From Prochlorococcus sp. AG-347-J20 (lineage in GTDB: Bacteria > Cyanobacteriota > Cyanobacteriia > PCC-6307 > Cyanobiaceae), in NCBI GenBank assembly GCA_003281485.1, contig QCBW01000007.1, positions 1 through 64,000 on the forward strand: 64,000 bases of DNA, written 5' to 3'. Below are positions 48,260 to 55,986 of this stretch, piece after piece; position 1 is the first letter of the stretch, and the number at the start of each line of letters is the position of its first letter. The position numbers and the translations under genes were made by a program. The notes under the pieces were generated by a model that made no database searches, had not been told where the DNA came from, and was given only the letters and a program-made list of their open reading frames with translations.

Positions 48260-49315
48260 TTATTTTAATAGCTCTACTGCTACAACAAGATTTCCTAATA
48301 AACCATTCAAAATATTTAGCTGTTCTTTACTACCAAATGCTATTAATACTTGACCTGGCTGAAGTATAAAATTACCTCCAGGATTAGTAAACAACTTTTC
48401 ATTTTCTTTAATGGCTAAAATTTTAGCCCCACTCTTTTTACCTATTCCAAGTTCAGAAAGTGATCTTTTCTCCGCTGTTTCAAAAAGACTAATATCATTA
48501 CTTAATTCAAATTCTTCAATTTCGCATTCACTTCCAGCGAGAAGATCTAGAAAGTCAATGGCGATTGGTCTCAGAGCCATTGATGCCATTGCTCTTCCAG
48601 CTGCTATGTAAGGACTAACAACTATACTTGCCCCAGCTAATCTCAACTTACTTGCAGCTTCTTCCGTTCCAGCTCTAGCTATTACTCTTATAGAACTTCT
48701 TATACCTTTAGCACTTAGAACTACATATAAATTTGCAGCATCATTGGGTAAGGTAACAACCAAACTTTTGCATTTTTCTAATCCTGCAAGTTTTAGGGTC
48801 TCATCAAGAGTTGCATCAGCACAAAGTACTTCTAAACCATTGTCTTCAGCAATCTTTTTTCTATCTTCGTCACTCTCAACAACGATAATTGGAATATTTT
48901 GCGTTTTTATTTGGTTGGATATTTCCTGACCTACTCTCCCATATCCGCACAAAATCACATGATTTTCCATTTTTCTAAGAATTCTTTTAAAACGTAATTC
49001 GTTTACTCTTTGAAAATAGCCGGATTCGAATAATCTAACAGCTTTTTGAAAGGTAAATTGAATAAATATCAATCCGCCAACGATTACTAAAACAGTTACA
49101 ATCCTGCCTTCAGGGCTTAAAGGTTGAACTTCTCCAAAACCAATAGTGGTTATTGTGATCAGAACCATCCATAAGCAATCACTCCATTCCCATCCCTCTG
49201 TTATTCGATAGCCAATTGCACCTAAAAAAAACAGAAAGAATAAAGAATAAATAAGACCAAACCAAGGTCTTAAATAGTCTTTAATAAAATAGAACTCAAA
49301 TAATCTAAGCTTCAT
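48260..49315 (-). CDS. Potassium channel with RCK (TrkA-N) domain
   Basis: Ligand-gated K+ channel. The 351-residue protein has two membrane helices (about 17-38 and 71-90) around a pore loop with selectivity filter TTIGFGE (56-62; GFG instead of GYG), then a cytosolic RCK domain with the NAD-binding ILCGYGRVGQE and a C-terminal TrkA-C-like domain. GFG filters are accepted K+ filter variants. It should set membrane potential or K+ homeostasis; no partner gene is adjacent. Confidence 0.92.
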   Translation of the reverse strand: MKLRLFEFYFIKDYLRPWFGLIYSLFFLFFLGAIGYRITEGWEWSDCLWMVLITITTIGFGEVQPLSPEGRIVTVLVIVGGLIFIQFTFQKAVRLFESGYFQRVNELRFKRILRKMENHVILCGYGRVGQEISNQIKTQNIPIIVVESDEDRKKIAEDNGLEVLCADATLDETLKLAGLEKCKSLVVTLPNDAANLYVVLSAKGIRSSIRVIARAGTEEAASKLRLAGASIVVSPYIAAGRAMASMALRPIAIDFLDLLAGSECEIEEFELSNDISLFETAEKRSLSELGIGKKSGAKILAIKENEKLFTNPGGNFILQPGQVLIAFGSKEQLNILNGLLGNLVVAVELLK

Positions 49316-49498
49316 ATACCTTATTATCGTAAACTATTCAAAAATTTCAAAAAAATTTTCTATTATGTTCCTAAAACTATTTATTTGTTTTGGTGAAATA
49401 TATATTAAGCAGGATAATAATATTTTTTTTCATAGCTGTTTGCATTAAACAAATGATTACCGTCTCAGGTCTTATTTAATGCTTCTTTAAAAATTAAT

Positions 49499-49630
49499 TC
49501 AAGGTTTTACTTGTACTGATTCAATGAGAAAATCAGAAGCTGCTTTTAACCAATCAGCGACTGTAAGACGAAGATCAGGTTGAGAATATACAAGCGCGAC
49601 AATAATTCCAACTAAAATTATCTTTACCAT
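49499..49630 (-). CDS. Small membrane-associated protein (43 aa)
   Basis: ATG at 49628-49630, TGA at 49499-49501. Short hydrophobic N-terminus (KIILVGIIVALVYS) followed by a soluble amphipathic tail (LRLTVADWLKAASDFLIESV). Looks like a conserved picocyanobacterial small ORF by composition; function unknown. Confidence 0.55.
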   Translation of the reverse strand: MVKIILVGIIVALVYSQPDLRLTVADWLKAASDFLIESVQVKP

Positions 49631-49706
49631 GGTATTTCAAATATTCTTATGAATTAAAGCACACCTATTTAGTAAAAAGAACCTTAGTTTATAAAAAATA
49701 GATTAA

Positions 49707-50060
49707 TTAAAATTTCTCTAATTGATTAAATAAGTATTCTACTCTTCTTAAATTAACGCCTAAATCTGATTGACCTAATCTTGCTGCAGATCTTATTTGG
49801 ATTATTCCTTTAGATCTATCTACATAACTTCTTACATCGAGCTTTAAAATTTCAAGATCATCAGGGAATCTAAAAATCAAGCTTCTACAAACACCTCTCC
49901 AATAACTTCTACCACTTTCAATAACTTCTGTACGAGGTAAACCTTCTGCCAGAGAAACAAGTTGAATAAACTTTTGATCAACATTTATTAGTTTCTTTTC
50001 TACTAAGACACTATTTAGTGGATTAGTTATTGGAGCAAGACCTTGGATTGAAGAAACCAT
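49707..50060 (-). CDS. DUF1499 family protein
   Basis: 117-residue protein with the DUF1499 pattern: LPRTEVIESGRSYWRGVCRSLIFRFPDDLE in segments, then IQIRSAARLGQSDLGVNLRRVE near the C-terminus. Family function unknown; DUF1499 proteins occur widely in cyanobacteria and alpha-proteobacteria. No signal peptide visible. Confidence 0.8.
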   Translation of the reverse strand: MVSSIQGLAPITNPLNSVLVEKKLINVDQKFIQLVSLAEGLPRTEVIESGRSYWRGVCRSLIFRFPDDLEILKLDVRSYVDRSKGIIQIRSAARLGQSDLGVNLRRVEYLFNQLEKF

Positions 50061-50181
50061 ATTTTTTTAAAACAATATAGATGTTCTAACCGATTTCATA
50101 CACAAAGTGAGAGAAAAAAGTAAAGAATTTCCCCATAAATTTGATCTATTTTTAAAGATTCCTTATTTTGTGATCAAAATT

Positions 50182-50319
50182 CTAAAATTTAAGATTTTTT
50201 ATTGTTTTTTTTGATAGAGATGGTTGCCTATTATGTTTACTAATTAATTTCCTAACCCATAAAAAAACTCCCACAAACAAAAATATTTCAACAATAATTC
50301 CAACCTTTATTAAACTCAT
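50182..50319 (-). CDS. Small single-span membrane protein (45 aa)
   Basis: ATG at 50317-50319, TAG at 50182-50184. One hydrophobic helix (VGIIVEIFLFVGVFLW) followed by a basic tail (VRKLISKHNRQPSLSKKT). Its ATG overlaps the stop of the preceding 30-residue ORF (ATGA), so translation is coupled. Unknown function. Confidence 0.55.
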   Translation of the reverse strand: MSLIKVGIIVEIFLFVGVFLWVRKLISKHNRQPSLSKKTIKNLKF

Positions 50320-50408
50320 TTTTTATCCTTATTTTTCTTGTTGGTACCCTCTATGTATGGCACAAGAATATTTAATAACCACTTTTTAAATGAACTTAAA
50401 GGTTTCAT
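50316..50408 (-). CDS. Very small basic protein (30 aa)
   Basis: ATG at 50406-50408, TGA at 50316-50318. Amphipathic start (KPLSSFKKWLLNILVPYIEG) and Lys/Asn tail. It starts 7 bases after the 128-residue membrane protein and overlaps the next ORF by an ATGA, so a three-gene minus-strand operon is likely. Unknown function. Confidence 0.5.
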   Translation of the reverse strand: MKPLSSFKKWLLNILVPYIEGTNKKNKDKK

Positions 50409-50415
50409 AATCTAT

Positions 50416-50802
50416 TTACTTGCCTTTTCTCCACAAACTCCTCCCTTTAATGAGATCCTCTATATTTGGCCAAGCTGCTATTAATTCCTTAAGTGCTTTT
50501 CTATTAGGAGTATAAAAAACACAAGACAATGCACTAATTACATAAAGTATGAACCACAACTTACTTTCTGAATAAGCTAAAAACAAAGAGAAAAGAAAAC
50601 TTCCAATAAAGAAAAAGAAAAATGACCTATTTAATATTTCTAATGGAGTTCTTTTAAGTCTGTAAAATTTAATCTTTTTTTTACTATCTTCTTCAATATC
50701 TTTCTGAAATTTACTTTCATACGAATTAATTATTTCTTCTTCTAGAACTTTTTCATACTCTAAATTATCAATTGGATCGTTTTGATCCTTTTTATTTATC
50801 AT
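50416..50802 (-). CDS. Membrane protein of unknown function (128 aa)
   Basis: Acidic N-terminal ~50 residues, then two adjacent membrane spans (FFFFFIGSFLFSLFLAY; LWFILYVISALSCVFY) and a C-terminal soluble helix LKELIAAWPNIEDLI. Leads the small operon 50802 to 50182. No family recognised. The 283 bases upstream (50803-51085) are AT-rich with no ORF that I can support. Confidence 0.6.
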   Translation of the reverse strand: MINKKDQNDPIDNLEYEKVLEEEIINSYESKFQKDIEEDSKKKIKFYRLKRTPLEILNRSFFFFFIGSFLFSLFLAYSESKLWFILYVISALSCVFYTPNRKALKELIAAWPNIEDLIKGRSLWRKGK

Positions 50803-51085
50803 TGGTATCTATACATTAAAAATATGTTAACTAATTAATGGTATTTTAAAAAGTATCAAATTTTAACTATTAACTGGAGCTATACGAACAGATCATGATT
50901 TTGAAAATACTTCAAGATTGTCCTATTTATATAAGATAAATTAGTCAAAATATTTTTTTTAATTTTCCCAAATCTTTCGGTCATTTAAAGCAAACACTTC
51001 TATAAACTTCATAGCATTAATTAAATTGCGAGGCAATATCTAAATCTAGAGTTAAAATAGTTTAGAGATTTTAATAATAATCTAT

Positions 51086-51397
51086 ATGCAAAGGTATTTG
51101 ATTTCCTACGAATTTACAGATGGAGAGGATCAAGAAGAAGGGGCAGAAATGCTAATTAATTGGTACGAATCAGGTGGTCCCCAAAACAGACCTGAAAACT
51201 ATGAGGTTCATTCTTGGATTTTTATGGTTCAAAATGGGATTGGACATTCTGTAGTGAGTGCAGATTCTCTTGAGACAATTTGGAAGCAATGGCATCCCTG
51301 GAGAAGGTTAATGGATATAAGTATTCAGCCTTGTATGGATCTTGATGAGACAGTGGGATTATTTAAAAAGCAAAAAATGAATACACGGATAGTCTAA
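51086..51397 (+). CDS. DUF3303-like protein (103 aa)
   Basis: Single-domain ferredoxin-like alpha/beta protein: RYLISYEFTDGEDQEEGAEM, then a WIFMVQNGIGHSVVSADSLE core and WKQWHPWRRLMDISIQPCMD. The order of a strand, W-rich helix and closing strand resembles the DUF3303 (dimeric alpha/beta barrel) family. Enzymatic role unknown. Confidence 0.6.
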   Translation: MQRYLISYEFTDGEDQEEGAEMLINWYESGGPQNRPENYEVHSWIFMVQNGIGHSVVSADSLETIWKQWHPWRRLMDISIQPCMDLDETVGLFKKQKMNTRIV

Positions 51398-51492
51398 AAG
51401 TATTTCTAACTTCCAAATTTAAATTTTTTTTTAGTAGCACTTAATACTACATATATATTTTACTGCGTTAAAAAGGGTAAGATTTATTTTCC

Positions 51493-51687
51493 ATGATGAA
51501 TGATTCTTATCACATTTACTTCAAAGGAGAAATTCTTTTCAAGAATTTAAGTAAAGATGAATTTGAATTTGTTTGGGCAAAACTCTATACATCTTATATA
51601 AATGCCCTAAATAAAGAGCTAACCTACGAATTAATTAGCGACAACAATATTTTGGAGCCGGCCTTTAACCTTGAGCCATCTTACTAA
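51493..51687 (+). CDS. Conserved hypothetical protein (64 aa)
   Basis: Short soluble protein with IYFKGEILFKNLSKDEFEFV and LEPAFNLEPSY at the end. The pattern (strand KGEILFKNLSKDEF, helix) suggests a small alpha/beta fold. I recall similar small proteins from Prochlorococcus but cannot name a family. Confidence 0.55.
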   Translation: MMNDSYHIYFKGEILFKNLSKDEFEFVWAKLYTSYINALNKELTYELISDNNILEPAFNLEPSY

Positions 51688-51707
51688 ATCAATAACTTAA
51701 CCCTAGA

Positions 51708-51950
51708 TCATGAATAAAACAAGAAAAGCCGTTTCTCTTTTATTTTGAGGTAGTCTTTCTCTTCTTTAGTTATATCCAAAGCAATTTTATTTGCCTCAAT
51801 TTCAACATTAGAACTATAAGTTTCAAAGTTTTCCTCCCTTTTGAAAAGGGCAACAATGCCAATATCTGTTATGAACCAAATAAAATGATCAGTTTCTCCA
51901 ATTGGCTCCTCTTTTAAAGAGTCAATAATCAAATCACTTGTCGAATCCAT
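51708..51950 (-). CDS. Hypothetical protein (80 aa)
   Basis: Soluble protein with an acidic N-terminus and HFIWFITDIGIVALFKREEN, followed by a helical, charged C-terminal part. Not recognised. It is 21 bases downstream of the gene at 51972 on the same strand, possibly one operon. Confidence 0.5.
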   Translation of the reverse strand: MDSTSDLIIDSLKEEPIGETDHFIWFITDIGIVALFKREENFETYSSNVEIEANKIALDITKEEKDYLKIKEKRLFLFYS

Positions 51951-51971
51951 TTAATTGATCTGAGAGGGATT

Positions 51972-52208
51972 TTAATTGCCCCCATTGCAATACCTTACGG
52001 CCTCAGAATTGGTACCACCATCTTCAATTATTTCTGAAACACATTTATTAAAAAGTTTAGATTCCTTTTTTATTGAACAGAATCCAAAGGCGATTGCAGC
52101 TAAAGCTACTGCCGATACGAAACTAGAGCCAAGCTGTATAAAACCATAAGCAAACATAATGTTTTTCTTTCCAGAACATTTTTTTGAATCCTTTTTTTCT
52201 TCTGTCAT
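51972..52208 (-). CDS. Small membrane protein with Cys pairs (78 aa)
   Basis: From the ATG at 52206-52208: Lys-rich N-terminus with a Cys (KKDSKKCSGKK), one hydrophobic span (LGSSFVSAVALAAIAFGF) and a C-terminal segment with three Cys (FCSIKKE, NKCVSEI, YCNGGN). A start at 52226 would add six residues. Not recognised. Confidence 0.55.
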   Translation of the reverse strand: MTEEKKDSKKCSGKKNIMFAYGFIQLGSSFVSAVALAAIAFGFCSIKKESKLFNKCVSEIIEDGGTNSEAVRYCNGGN

Positions 52209-52302
52209 TTTAAATATTAAACTCATACAAACCTATTAGATTAATCTTGCGTTTGGGAAGTGTTGCCATAGAGAAAACCGAATCAAGACTTAATTTAAAC
52301 AG

Positions 52303-52410
52303 ATGAGACAAATTTTCAAAAATTCAAGTTTCCTTTTATTTTTCTTAACTTTATTTGTCAATTTAATACATCATTCAAAAATAAATTATTTAATTTGTTC
52401 TCAACAATAG
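52303..52410 (+). CDS. Possible small hydrophobic peptide (35 aa)
   Basis: ATG at 52303, TAG at 52408-52410. Signal-like hydrophobic core (FLLFFLTLFVNLIHH) after a basic start (MRQIFKN), then a short polar end with one Cys. Weak evidence for translation; no Shine-Dalgarno. Confidence 0.3.
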   Translation: MRQIFKNSSFLLFFLTLFVNLIHHSKINYLICSQQ

Positions 52411-52570
52411 TTTTTAGAAAAAATCATTTTTATAAATTTAAAAGTAATGATCCCACAGTTAAGACAATAGATTATGGTGCATCTTAAACTATATTTAAAC
52501 TTTTCTTGATGAAGTATTAATACTTAAAAAATATTCCAGAAAAGCTTGTTTTGATCATGCTCCCCGAGAG

Positions 52571-52681
52571 TTATCCACTTTTTTAGTATTTTTCAACAGG
52601 TTTTTCCACAGCATGTTGATTAAATAAAATTTTCTATGTGCAAAATAAAATATTTTCTGTTTTTAAAAAAATATATCCACA
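52571..52681 (+). other. Cluster of DnaA-box-like sites
   Basis: TTATCCACT (52571-52579), TTTTCCACA (52602-52610) and ATATCCACA (52673-52681) lie in the same orientation within 111 bases; TTTTCAACA at about 52589 is a weaker fourth. TTTTCCACA equals the consensus given for Synechococcus elongatus DnaA boxes and TTATCCACA for E. coli. The surroundings are very AT-rich. dnaA or dnaN is not here, so an origin is not claimed; a DnaA-titration or regulatory site is possible. Confidence 0.45.
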
Positions 52682-52740
52682 TTTTGTTTTGCTGGTCAGT
52701 AGGATTTTAAGGCAATTTTCAAGAATTGTTTTTTAAAATT

Positions 52741-52866
52741 ATGAATATCAGCAAAATTAAAAAAAATCCGACTACTGAAATCAAAGAAAAACTTAAAAAA
52801 TCAAAGTTTGATTTACTTACTAACGAAAATGATTTTTTAGTTAAAAGTCTAAAAAAAGCTGGTTAG
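52741..52866 (+). CDS. Small helical protein (41 aa), related to 56676 gene
   Basis: ATG at 52741, TAG at 52864-52866. Lys-rich helix ending in the motif ENDFLVKSLKKAG, which parallels ENERLVNSLKKSG in the 57-residue protein at 56676. It follows the DnaA-box-like cluster by 60 bases. Function unknown. The 288 bases after it (52867-53154) hold no gene I can support. Confidence 0.5.
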   Translation: MNISKIKKNPTTEIKEKLKKSKFDLLTNENDFLVKSLKKAG

Positions 52867-53154
52867 TCTTGGTTGACTGAAATTATATTTTTTCAAAAAT
52901 CCTTAATATAAACTCATTCCGCTAAGTACAACAGTTAACCAATTTTTGAATATTTAAATTAGTTCAGTAAATATAAATTTTCTATTAAAAACAAAAAATG
53001 GTACTCGTACAGTAAACATTTGAAAATAATATCCGTTATATTAATTTAATCTCACTATGAGATCAGATTAGAAATATAAATGGTAAATTCTAGAGCTTAT
53101 TTAATTATTTATTGCTTCTTTTACCTATATTTGATAACTATCCTCAGTTAAAAG

Positions 53155-53406
53155 ATGAATATCCAAGAACTTAAAGTCAACTATAAAAAGCTTTTAAATA
53201 AAGCTGCCAAGGCAAACGGTCGAAAAGAAACTGTTTCTTACTTAAATCGTGCTGCTAAAATTAAATCAAAAATCTATTCAAAAACTAAAGTAAATTGCTT
53301 TAGATGTAATGGAGCAGGTTTCCTAAGAATTTCTTTAGATGAGACTAAGACATGTCTATCTTGTTATGGGAAGGGTTTTTTGATTAAAGAAATTCAGCAG
53401 GTTTAA
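53155..53406 (+). CDS. Small DnaJ-type zinc-finger protein (83 aa)
   Basis: N-terminal basic helix (YKKLLNKAAKANGRKETVSY), then one complete zinc-binding unit: CFRCNGAGF and CLSCYGKGF, two CxxCxGxG motifs 15 residues apart as in half of a DnaJ Cys-rich domain. May bind zinc and unfolded or nascent proteins. Not an annotated chaperone; no J-domain present. Confidence 0.65.
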   Translation: MNIQELKVNYKKLLNKAAKANGRKETVSYLNRAAKIKSKIYSKTKVNCFRCNGAGFLRISLDETKTCLSCYGKGFLIKEIQQV

Positions 53407-53421
53407 AAAATTTGATAGTTC

Positions 53422-53577
53422 ATGAAAAATCTCATACAAGCTCATAAAAAATTAATTAAAACAGTGAAAGAACAAATGGGATTTTCTGATTATGGTATGT
53501 ACTGGTTAGCTTTCCTTGAAGGGGGTCTAACTATATGGCTGTTGGATAGAATATTTTTCCACTGGTTAAAGTTTTAA
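53422..53577 (+). CDS. Small membrane protein (51 aa)
   Basis: ATG at 53422, TAA at 53575-53577. Amphipathic basic N-terminus (LIQAHKKLIKTVKEQ) followed by a hydrophobic W-rich segment (YWLAFLEGGLTIWLLDRIFF). It starts 15 bases after the zinc-finger gene, likely the same transcript. Unknown function. Confidence 0.5.
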   Translation: MKNLIQAHKKLIKTVKEQMGFSDYGMYWLAFLEGGLTIWLLDRIFFHWLKF

Positions 53578-53667
53578 TTTTTATTTAGTTCAAAAAAATT
53601 ATTAAGGTATAAAATTAATTAATTTATCGAAAACATTTAAAAACTTGTAGCATAGTAAAAAACAAAT

Positions 53668-53895
53668 ATGCAATTACTCGGATTAATCCTTCTTCTTGCT
53701 AGTAGCTGGTATTTATGGAAATTAACATCAAACTTTCTTGATGAACCAACAAAAAAAGAACTGACTAATAGTTTAAATAACCTCAAAAATAAATTCTCTG
53801 AGGGGAAACAAAACTTCTCTAAAGCAAAATTAAGCGAAGCTTGGGAAAAATACAAGGAAGAAGGTGGAGCCTTATCCAATAAAGAAAAAAGCTAG
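53668..53895 (+). CDS. Small membrane-anchored protein (75 aa)
   Basis: N-terminal membrane anchor (LGLILLLASSWYLWKL) and a charged helical cytosolic part (FSEGKQNFSKAKLSEAWEKY). The stop overlaps the GTG start of the next gene by one base, so both are coupled. Unknown function. Confidence 0.55.
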   Translation: MQLLGLILLLASSWYLWKLTSNFLDEPTKKELTNSLNNLKNKFSEGKQNFSKAKLSEAWEKYKEEGGALSNKEKS

Positions 53896-54149
53896 TGGAC
53901 TTTTTTATTATTACAAGTCTTTCTAAAGATATTTCTAAAATTGATCTTATTGGTATTTTAATTGGTCATTTAATTTTTGGTGTTGCATTGACACAGCTTT
54001 TAGATTGGACGTGGTTAAAAAAACTTATGAGTGAAGAAGATAAAACAAGGATGCTTAAAAGTTATACATGGAAAGACTTATTAGTAGATGGAGCAATTGT
54101 TACGGTAGTTCTAGGATTAATCTTTTTGATAATTAGTATTTTTCTATAA
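53895..54149 (+). CDS. Membrane protein, two spans (84 aa)
   Basis: GTG start at 53895 overlapping the previous stop. Two hydrophobic spans (LIGILIGHLIFGVALTQLL; AIVTVVLGLIFLIISIFL) joined by a charged loop with WLKKLMSEEDKTRMLKSYTW. Unknown function; third in a run of small membrane genes. Confidence 0.55.
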   Translation: MDFFIITSLSKDISKIDLIGILIGHLIFGVALTQLLDWTWLKKLMSEEDKTRMLKSYTWKDLLVDGAIVTVVLGLIFLIISIFL

Positions 54150-54239
54150 ATGAACGTAACTTACATCCTTTTAGTTTTTTTAATGATATCAATTGTGATT
54201 TTCACTCAAGTAATCAATTCCTCCGATAATTCAAAATAA
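54150..54239 (+). CDS. Single-span membrane peptide (29 aa)
   Basis: ATG at 54150 immediately after the previous stop, TAA at 54237-54239. One hydrophobic helix (ILLVFLMISIVIFTQVI) and a polar tail. Tight spacing on both sides supports it as part of the operon. Confidence 0.5.
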   Translation: MNVTYILLVFLMISIVIFTQVINSSDNSK

Positions 54240-54341
54240 ATGACAGAAGTAACTAGCAACTCCTCAACAGGTTGGTACTTAATCGCTTTGGTAAGCACTT
54301 TATCTTTTTTAGCCTTAATTTACTTTGGCCAAAAAAGATAG
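54240..54341 (+). CDS. Single-span membrane peptide (33 aa)
   Basis: ATG at 54240 directly abutting the preceding stop, TAG at 54339-54341. Polar start (TEVTSNSSTG) then one helix (WYLIALVSTLSFLALIYF) and a basic GQKR end. Last gene of the run 53668-54341. Confidence 0.5.
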   Translation: MTEVTSNSSTGWYLIALVSTLSFLALIYFGQKR

Positions 54342-54376
54342 AGTAAATTCTGAAAAACTATTTTAAATTCATAAAA

Positions 54377-54411
54377 AAAAGCCCTGCAACTACTTGAGAT
54401 GCAGAGCTTTT
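54377..54411 (-). terminator. Intrinsic terminator, minus strand
   Basis: Stem AAAAGC/GCTTTT and CTGCA/TGCAG separated by one position that is a C-A mismatch on the plus strand but a G-U pair on the minus strand; 11-base loop. On the minus strand it is followed by a run of eight T (plus-strand A 54373-54380). It lies 19 bases after the stop of the small ORF at 54430-54552, so a short minus-strand transcript ends here. Confidence 0.7.
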
Positions 54412-54429
54412 GATTATTAAATGATTGAT

Positions 54430-54552
54430 TTATATAAATCTATTGATGATGAAACCTTTTTTCTTAATTAAAGAAAAAGAGACCGATGAATGTGATGAAG
54501 ATACTGAATTCACGGTCCCTTTGATAACCGCATTTTTCGGTAGATACGACAA
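54430..54552 (-). CDS. 40-residue ORF or structured sRNA with strong Shine-Dalgarno
   Basis: On the minus strand AAAGGAGGTGATTCA leads to a TTG start (54550-54552) with a 7-base spacer; this is a textbook Shine-Dalgarno, rare in this genome. The ORF is 40 codons, Ser-rich in the middle (SVSSSHSSVSF) and Lys/Ile rich at the end, with stop at 54430. The same RNA also forms a 10-bp stem (GACCGTGAAT against ATTCATCGGTC, one bulge). Terminated at 54377-54411. Whether peptide, sRNA or both is unresolved. Confidence 0.5.
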   Translation of the reverse strand: MSYLPKNAVIKGTVNSVSSSHSSVSFSLIKKKGFIINRFI

Positions 54553-54684
54553 TGAATCACCTCCTTTACTAATGTTTTTCTAAAGATAACTAAAAGAAAT
54601 AAACAAGGAAGGGAATTCGTTAAAAATTTAAAAGTTTTTTAACAAATTAACGATATAAATCTCTTAAAAATAAAAATATAGATT

Positions 54685-55350
54685 TTACCAAGGCAAAACT
54701 TCTCCGTTAGCATGCCAAAACGTACCCGAGTTATTTTTATTTAAAGAATCTATACGCTTTAAAATGCCATTTGCTGATTCTTCAGGACTAATTCCATTTC
54801 TTGTAAAGCCAGTCATTCTTGTACTCACTAAACCAGGATGCAAAATAGCTACATAAATATCTTCTCTTGATAAATCTATAGAAAGTGATTTTGCTGCCAT
54901 GGACAAAGCGACCTTAGACATCCTGTATCCATAAGAACTTCCAGATGTATTATCTTCAATAGATCCCATTCTACTTGTGATAAAAGCAACTTTAGAAGAT
55001 CTTTTTAAAAGATGTTTAAGTGATTGAGTCATACATATTGGGCTCAATGCATTGACTTCAAATTGCCGCAAAATACTTTTTTTATCTAAGTTTTCGAAAG
55101 AATTAAATTCATAAATTCCTGCATTTTGAATTAAGCAATCTAAATTAACTCCTGATAGTTTTTTACACAAATTTATAATCGACTCATCTGAAGAAATTTC
55201 TATATTCTCTTCAATTCTCACTCCTAAATCTCTAAGTTCTTTTGAAGCTTTCCTACACGTTGCAATTACATTATCTCCCCTCTTATGAATTTGCCTACAT
55301 AGTTCTAATCCAATACCCCTATTTGATCCTGTAATAAGATAAGTCGACAT
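54685..55350 (-). CDS. Short-chain dehydrogenase/reductase
   Basis: NAD(P)-dependent oxidoreductase of the SDR family. From the ATG at 55348-55350 it has the Rossmann glycine motif TGSNRGIG (residues 8-15), the NAG motif (QNAGIY), the catalytic-region SYGYRMSK (Tyr-x3-Lys) and a C-terminal cofactor lid LHPGLVST. A TTG six codons upstream is the longer alternative. Substrate unknown. Downstream on the same strand is the short structured unit at 54430. Confidence 0.88.
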   Translation of the reverse strand: MSTYLITGSNRGIGLELCRQIHKRGDNVIATCRKASKELRDLGVRIEENIEISSDESIINLCKKLSGVNLDCLIQNAGIYEFNSFENLDKKSILRQFEVNALSPICMTQSLKHLLKRSSKVAFITSRMGSIEDNTSGSSYGYRMSKVALSMAAKSLSIDLSREDIYVAILHPGLVSTRMTGFTRNGISPEESANGILKRIDSLNKNNSGTFWHANGEVLPW

Positions 55351-55525
55351 CTCTAAACCAAAAAACAAAATATTAATCTCAATCCAAATATAAAAGAAAA
55401 CGAACTAGAAAAAGAAAAAATTTATAAAATTCCTTATTAGATTTTTTAAAGGTTATGATGGATTATGAAATTTAAAAGATTTTATAAAAGAAAGCAAAGA
55501 TATTTTTATCATCAAAATTTAACAT

Positions 55526-55732
55526 ATGGAAAATTTCAATCAAGAATTTATACAAGAGGTTATTAGGTTAACGTGGAGAAATCCTGCTTTCATGGCTATA
55601 GCTATCGCGTTAGTTTGGCTTATCCCACAATTATTTATCAGAAAAATAATGGCAAAAAAATATGAAATAAGAAAAATAGAAATTCAGAAAAATAAAATTC
55701 AGAAGCTTTACCCAACTAATCCTCCTAAATAA
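55526..55732 (+). CDS. Small membrane protein (68 aa)
   Basis: Acidic N-terminus, one hydrophobic span (FMAIAIALVWLIPQLFI) and a strongly basic C-terminal helix (KKYEIRKIEIQKNKIQK). Unknown function. A 33-codon basic ORF at 55465-55566 in another frame overlaps it and was not accepted. Confidence 0.5.
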   Translation: MENFNQEFIQEVIRLTWRNPAFMAIAIALVWLIPQLFIRKIMAKKYEIRKIEIQKNKIQKLYPTNPPK

Positions 55733-55794
55733 GATTTTATTTATAAGATGATCTCATGAATCAAAAACAAATACTTTTTGCATCTAAGTAAAAT

Positions 55795-55986
55795 ATGACC
55801 TACAAAATAATTAGAATTGATGGGAAAGATGACGAATTAACAGCTCAAAGTTTTGATAAGTATTCAGATGCGTACGATTTGTTAGAGGAACTATATGGAG
55901 ATATATGTTGTTCAGATGCTGATTATGGAGACATAACCTATTACGATATTGTAGAAAATAATTTAAAAAATATTAATGGAGAATAA
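55795..55986 (+). CDS. Acidic hypothetical protein (63 aa)
   Basis: Small acidic alpha/beta protein (KIIRIDGKDDELTAQSFDKY; DICCSDADYGDITYYDI) with a Cys-Cys pair. Overlaps the next gene by 11 bases in another frame, suggesting coupling. Not recognised. Confidence 0.5.
   Translation: MTYKIIRIDGKDDELTAQSFDKYSDAYDLLEELYGDICCSDADYGDITYYDIVENNLKNINGE

Larger units (their letters stand above)
52227..52740. other. 514-base gene-poor spacer
   Basis: Holds a possible 35-residue hydrophobic ORF (52303-52410) and, at its right end, the cluster of DnaA-box-like sites. The bases 52411-52570 are AT-rich with no ORF, hairpin or promoter I can support. Confidence 0.6.

Noticed and set aside
52990-53005. 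GGTACTCGTACAG as a LexA box
   Set aside because: The two GTAC half-sites are too close together, and no gene starts within 150 bases.
55465-55566. 33-codon basic plus-strand ORF
   Set aside because: Overlaps the better supported membrane gene at 55526 in another frame; composition only Lys/Arg/Tyr rich, as expected by chance in AT-rich DNA.
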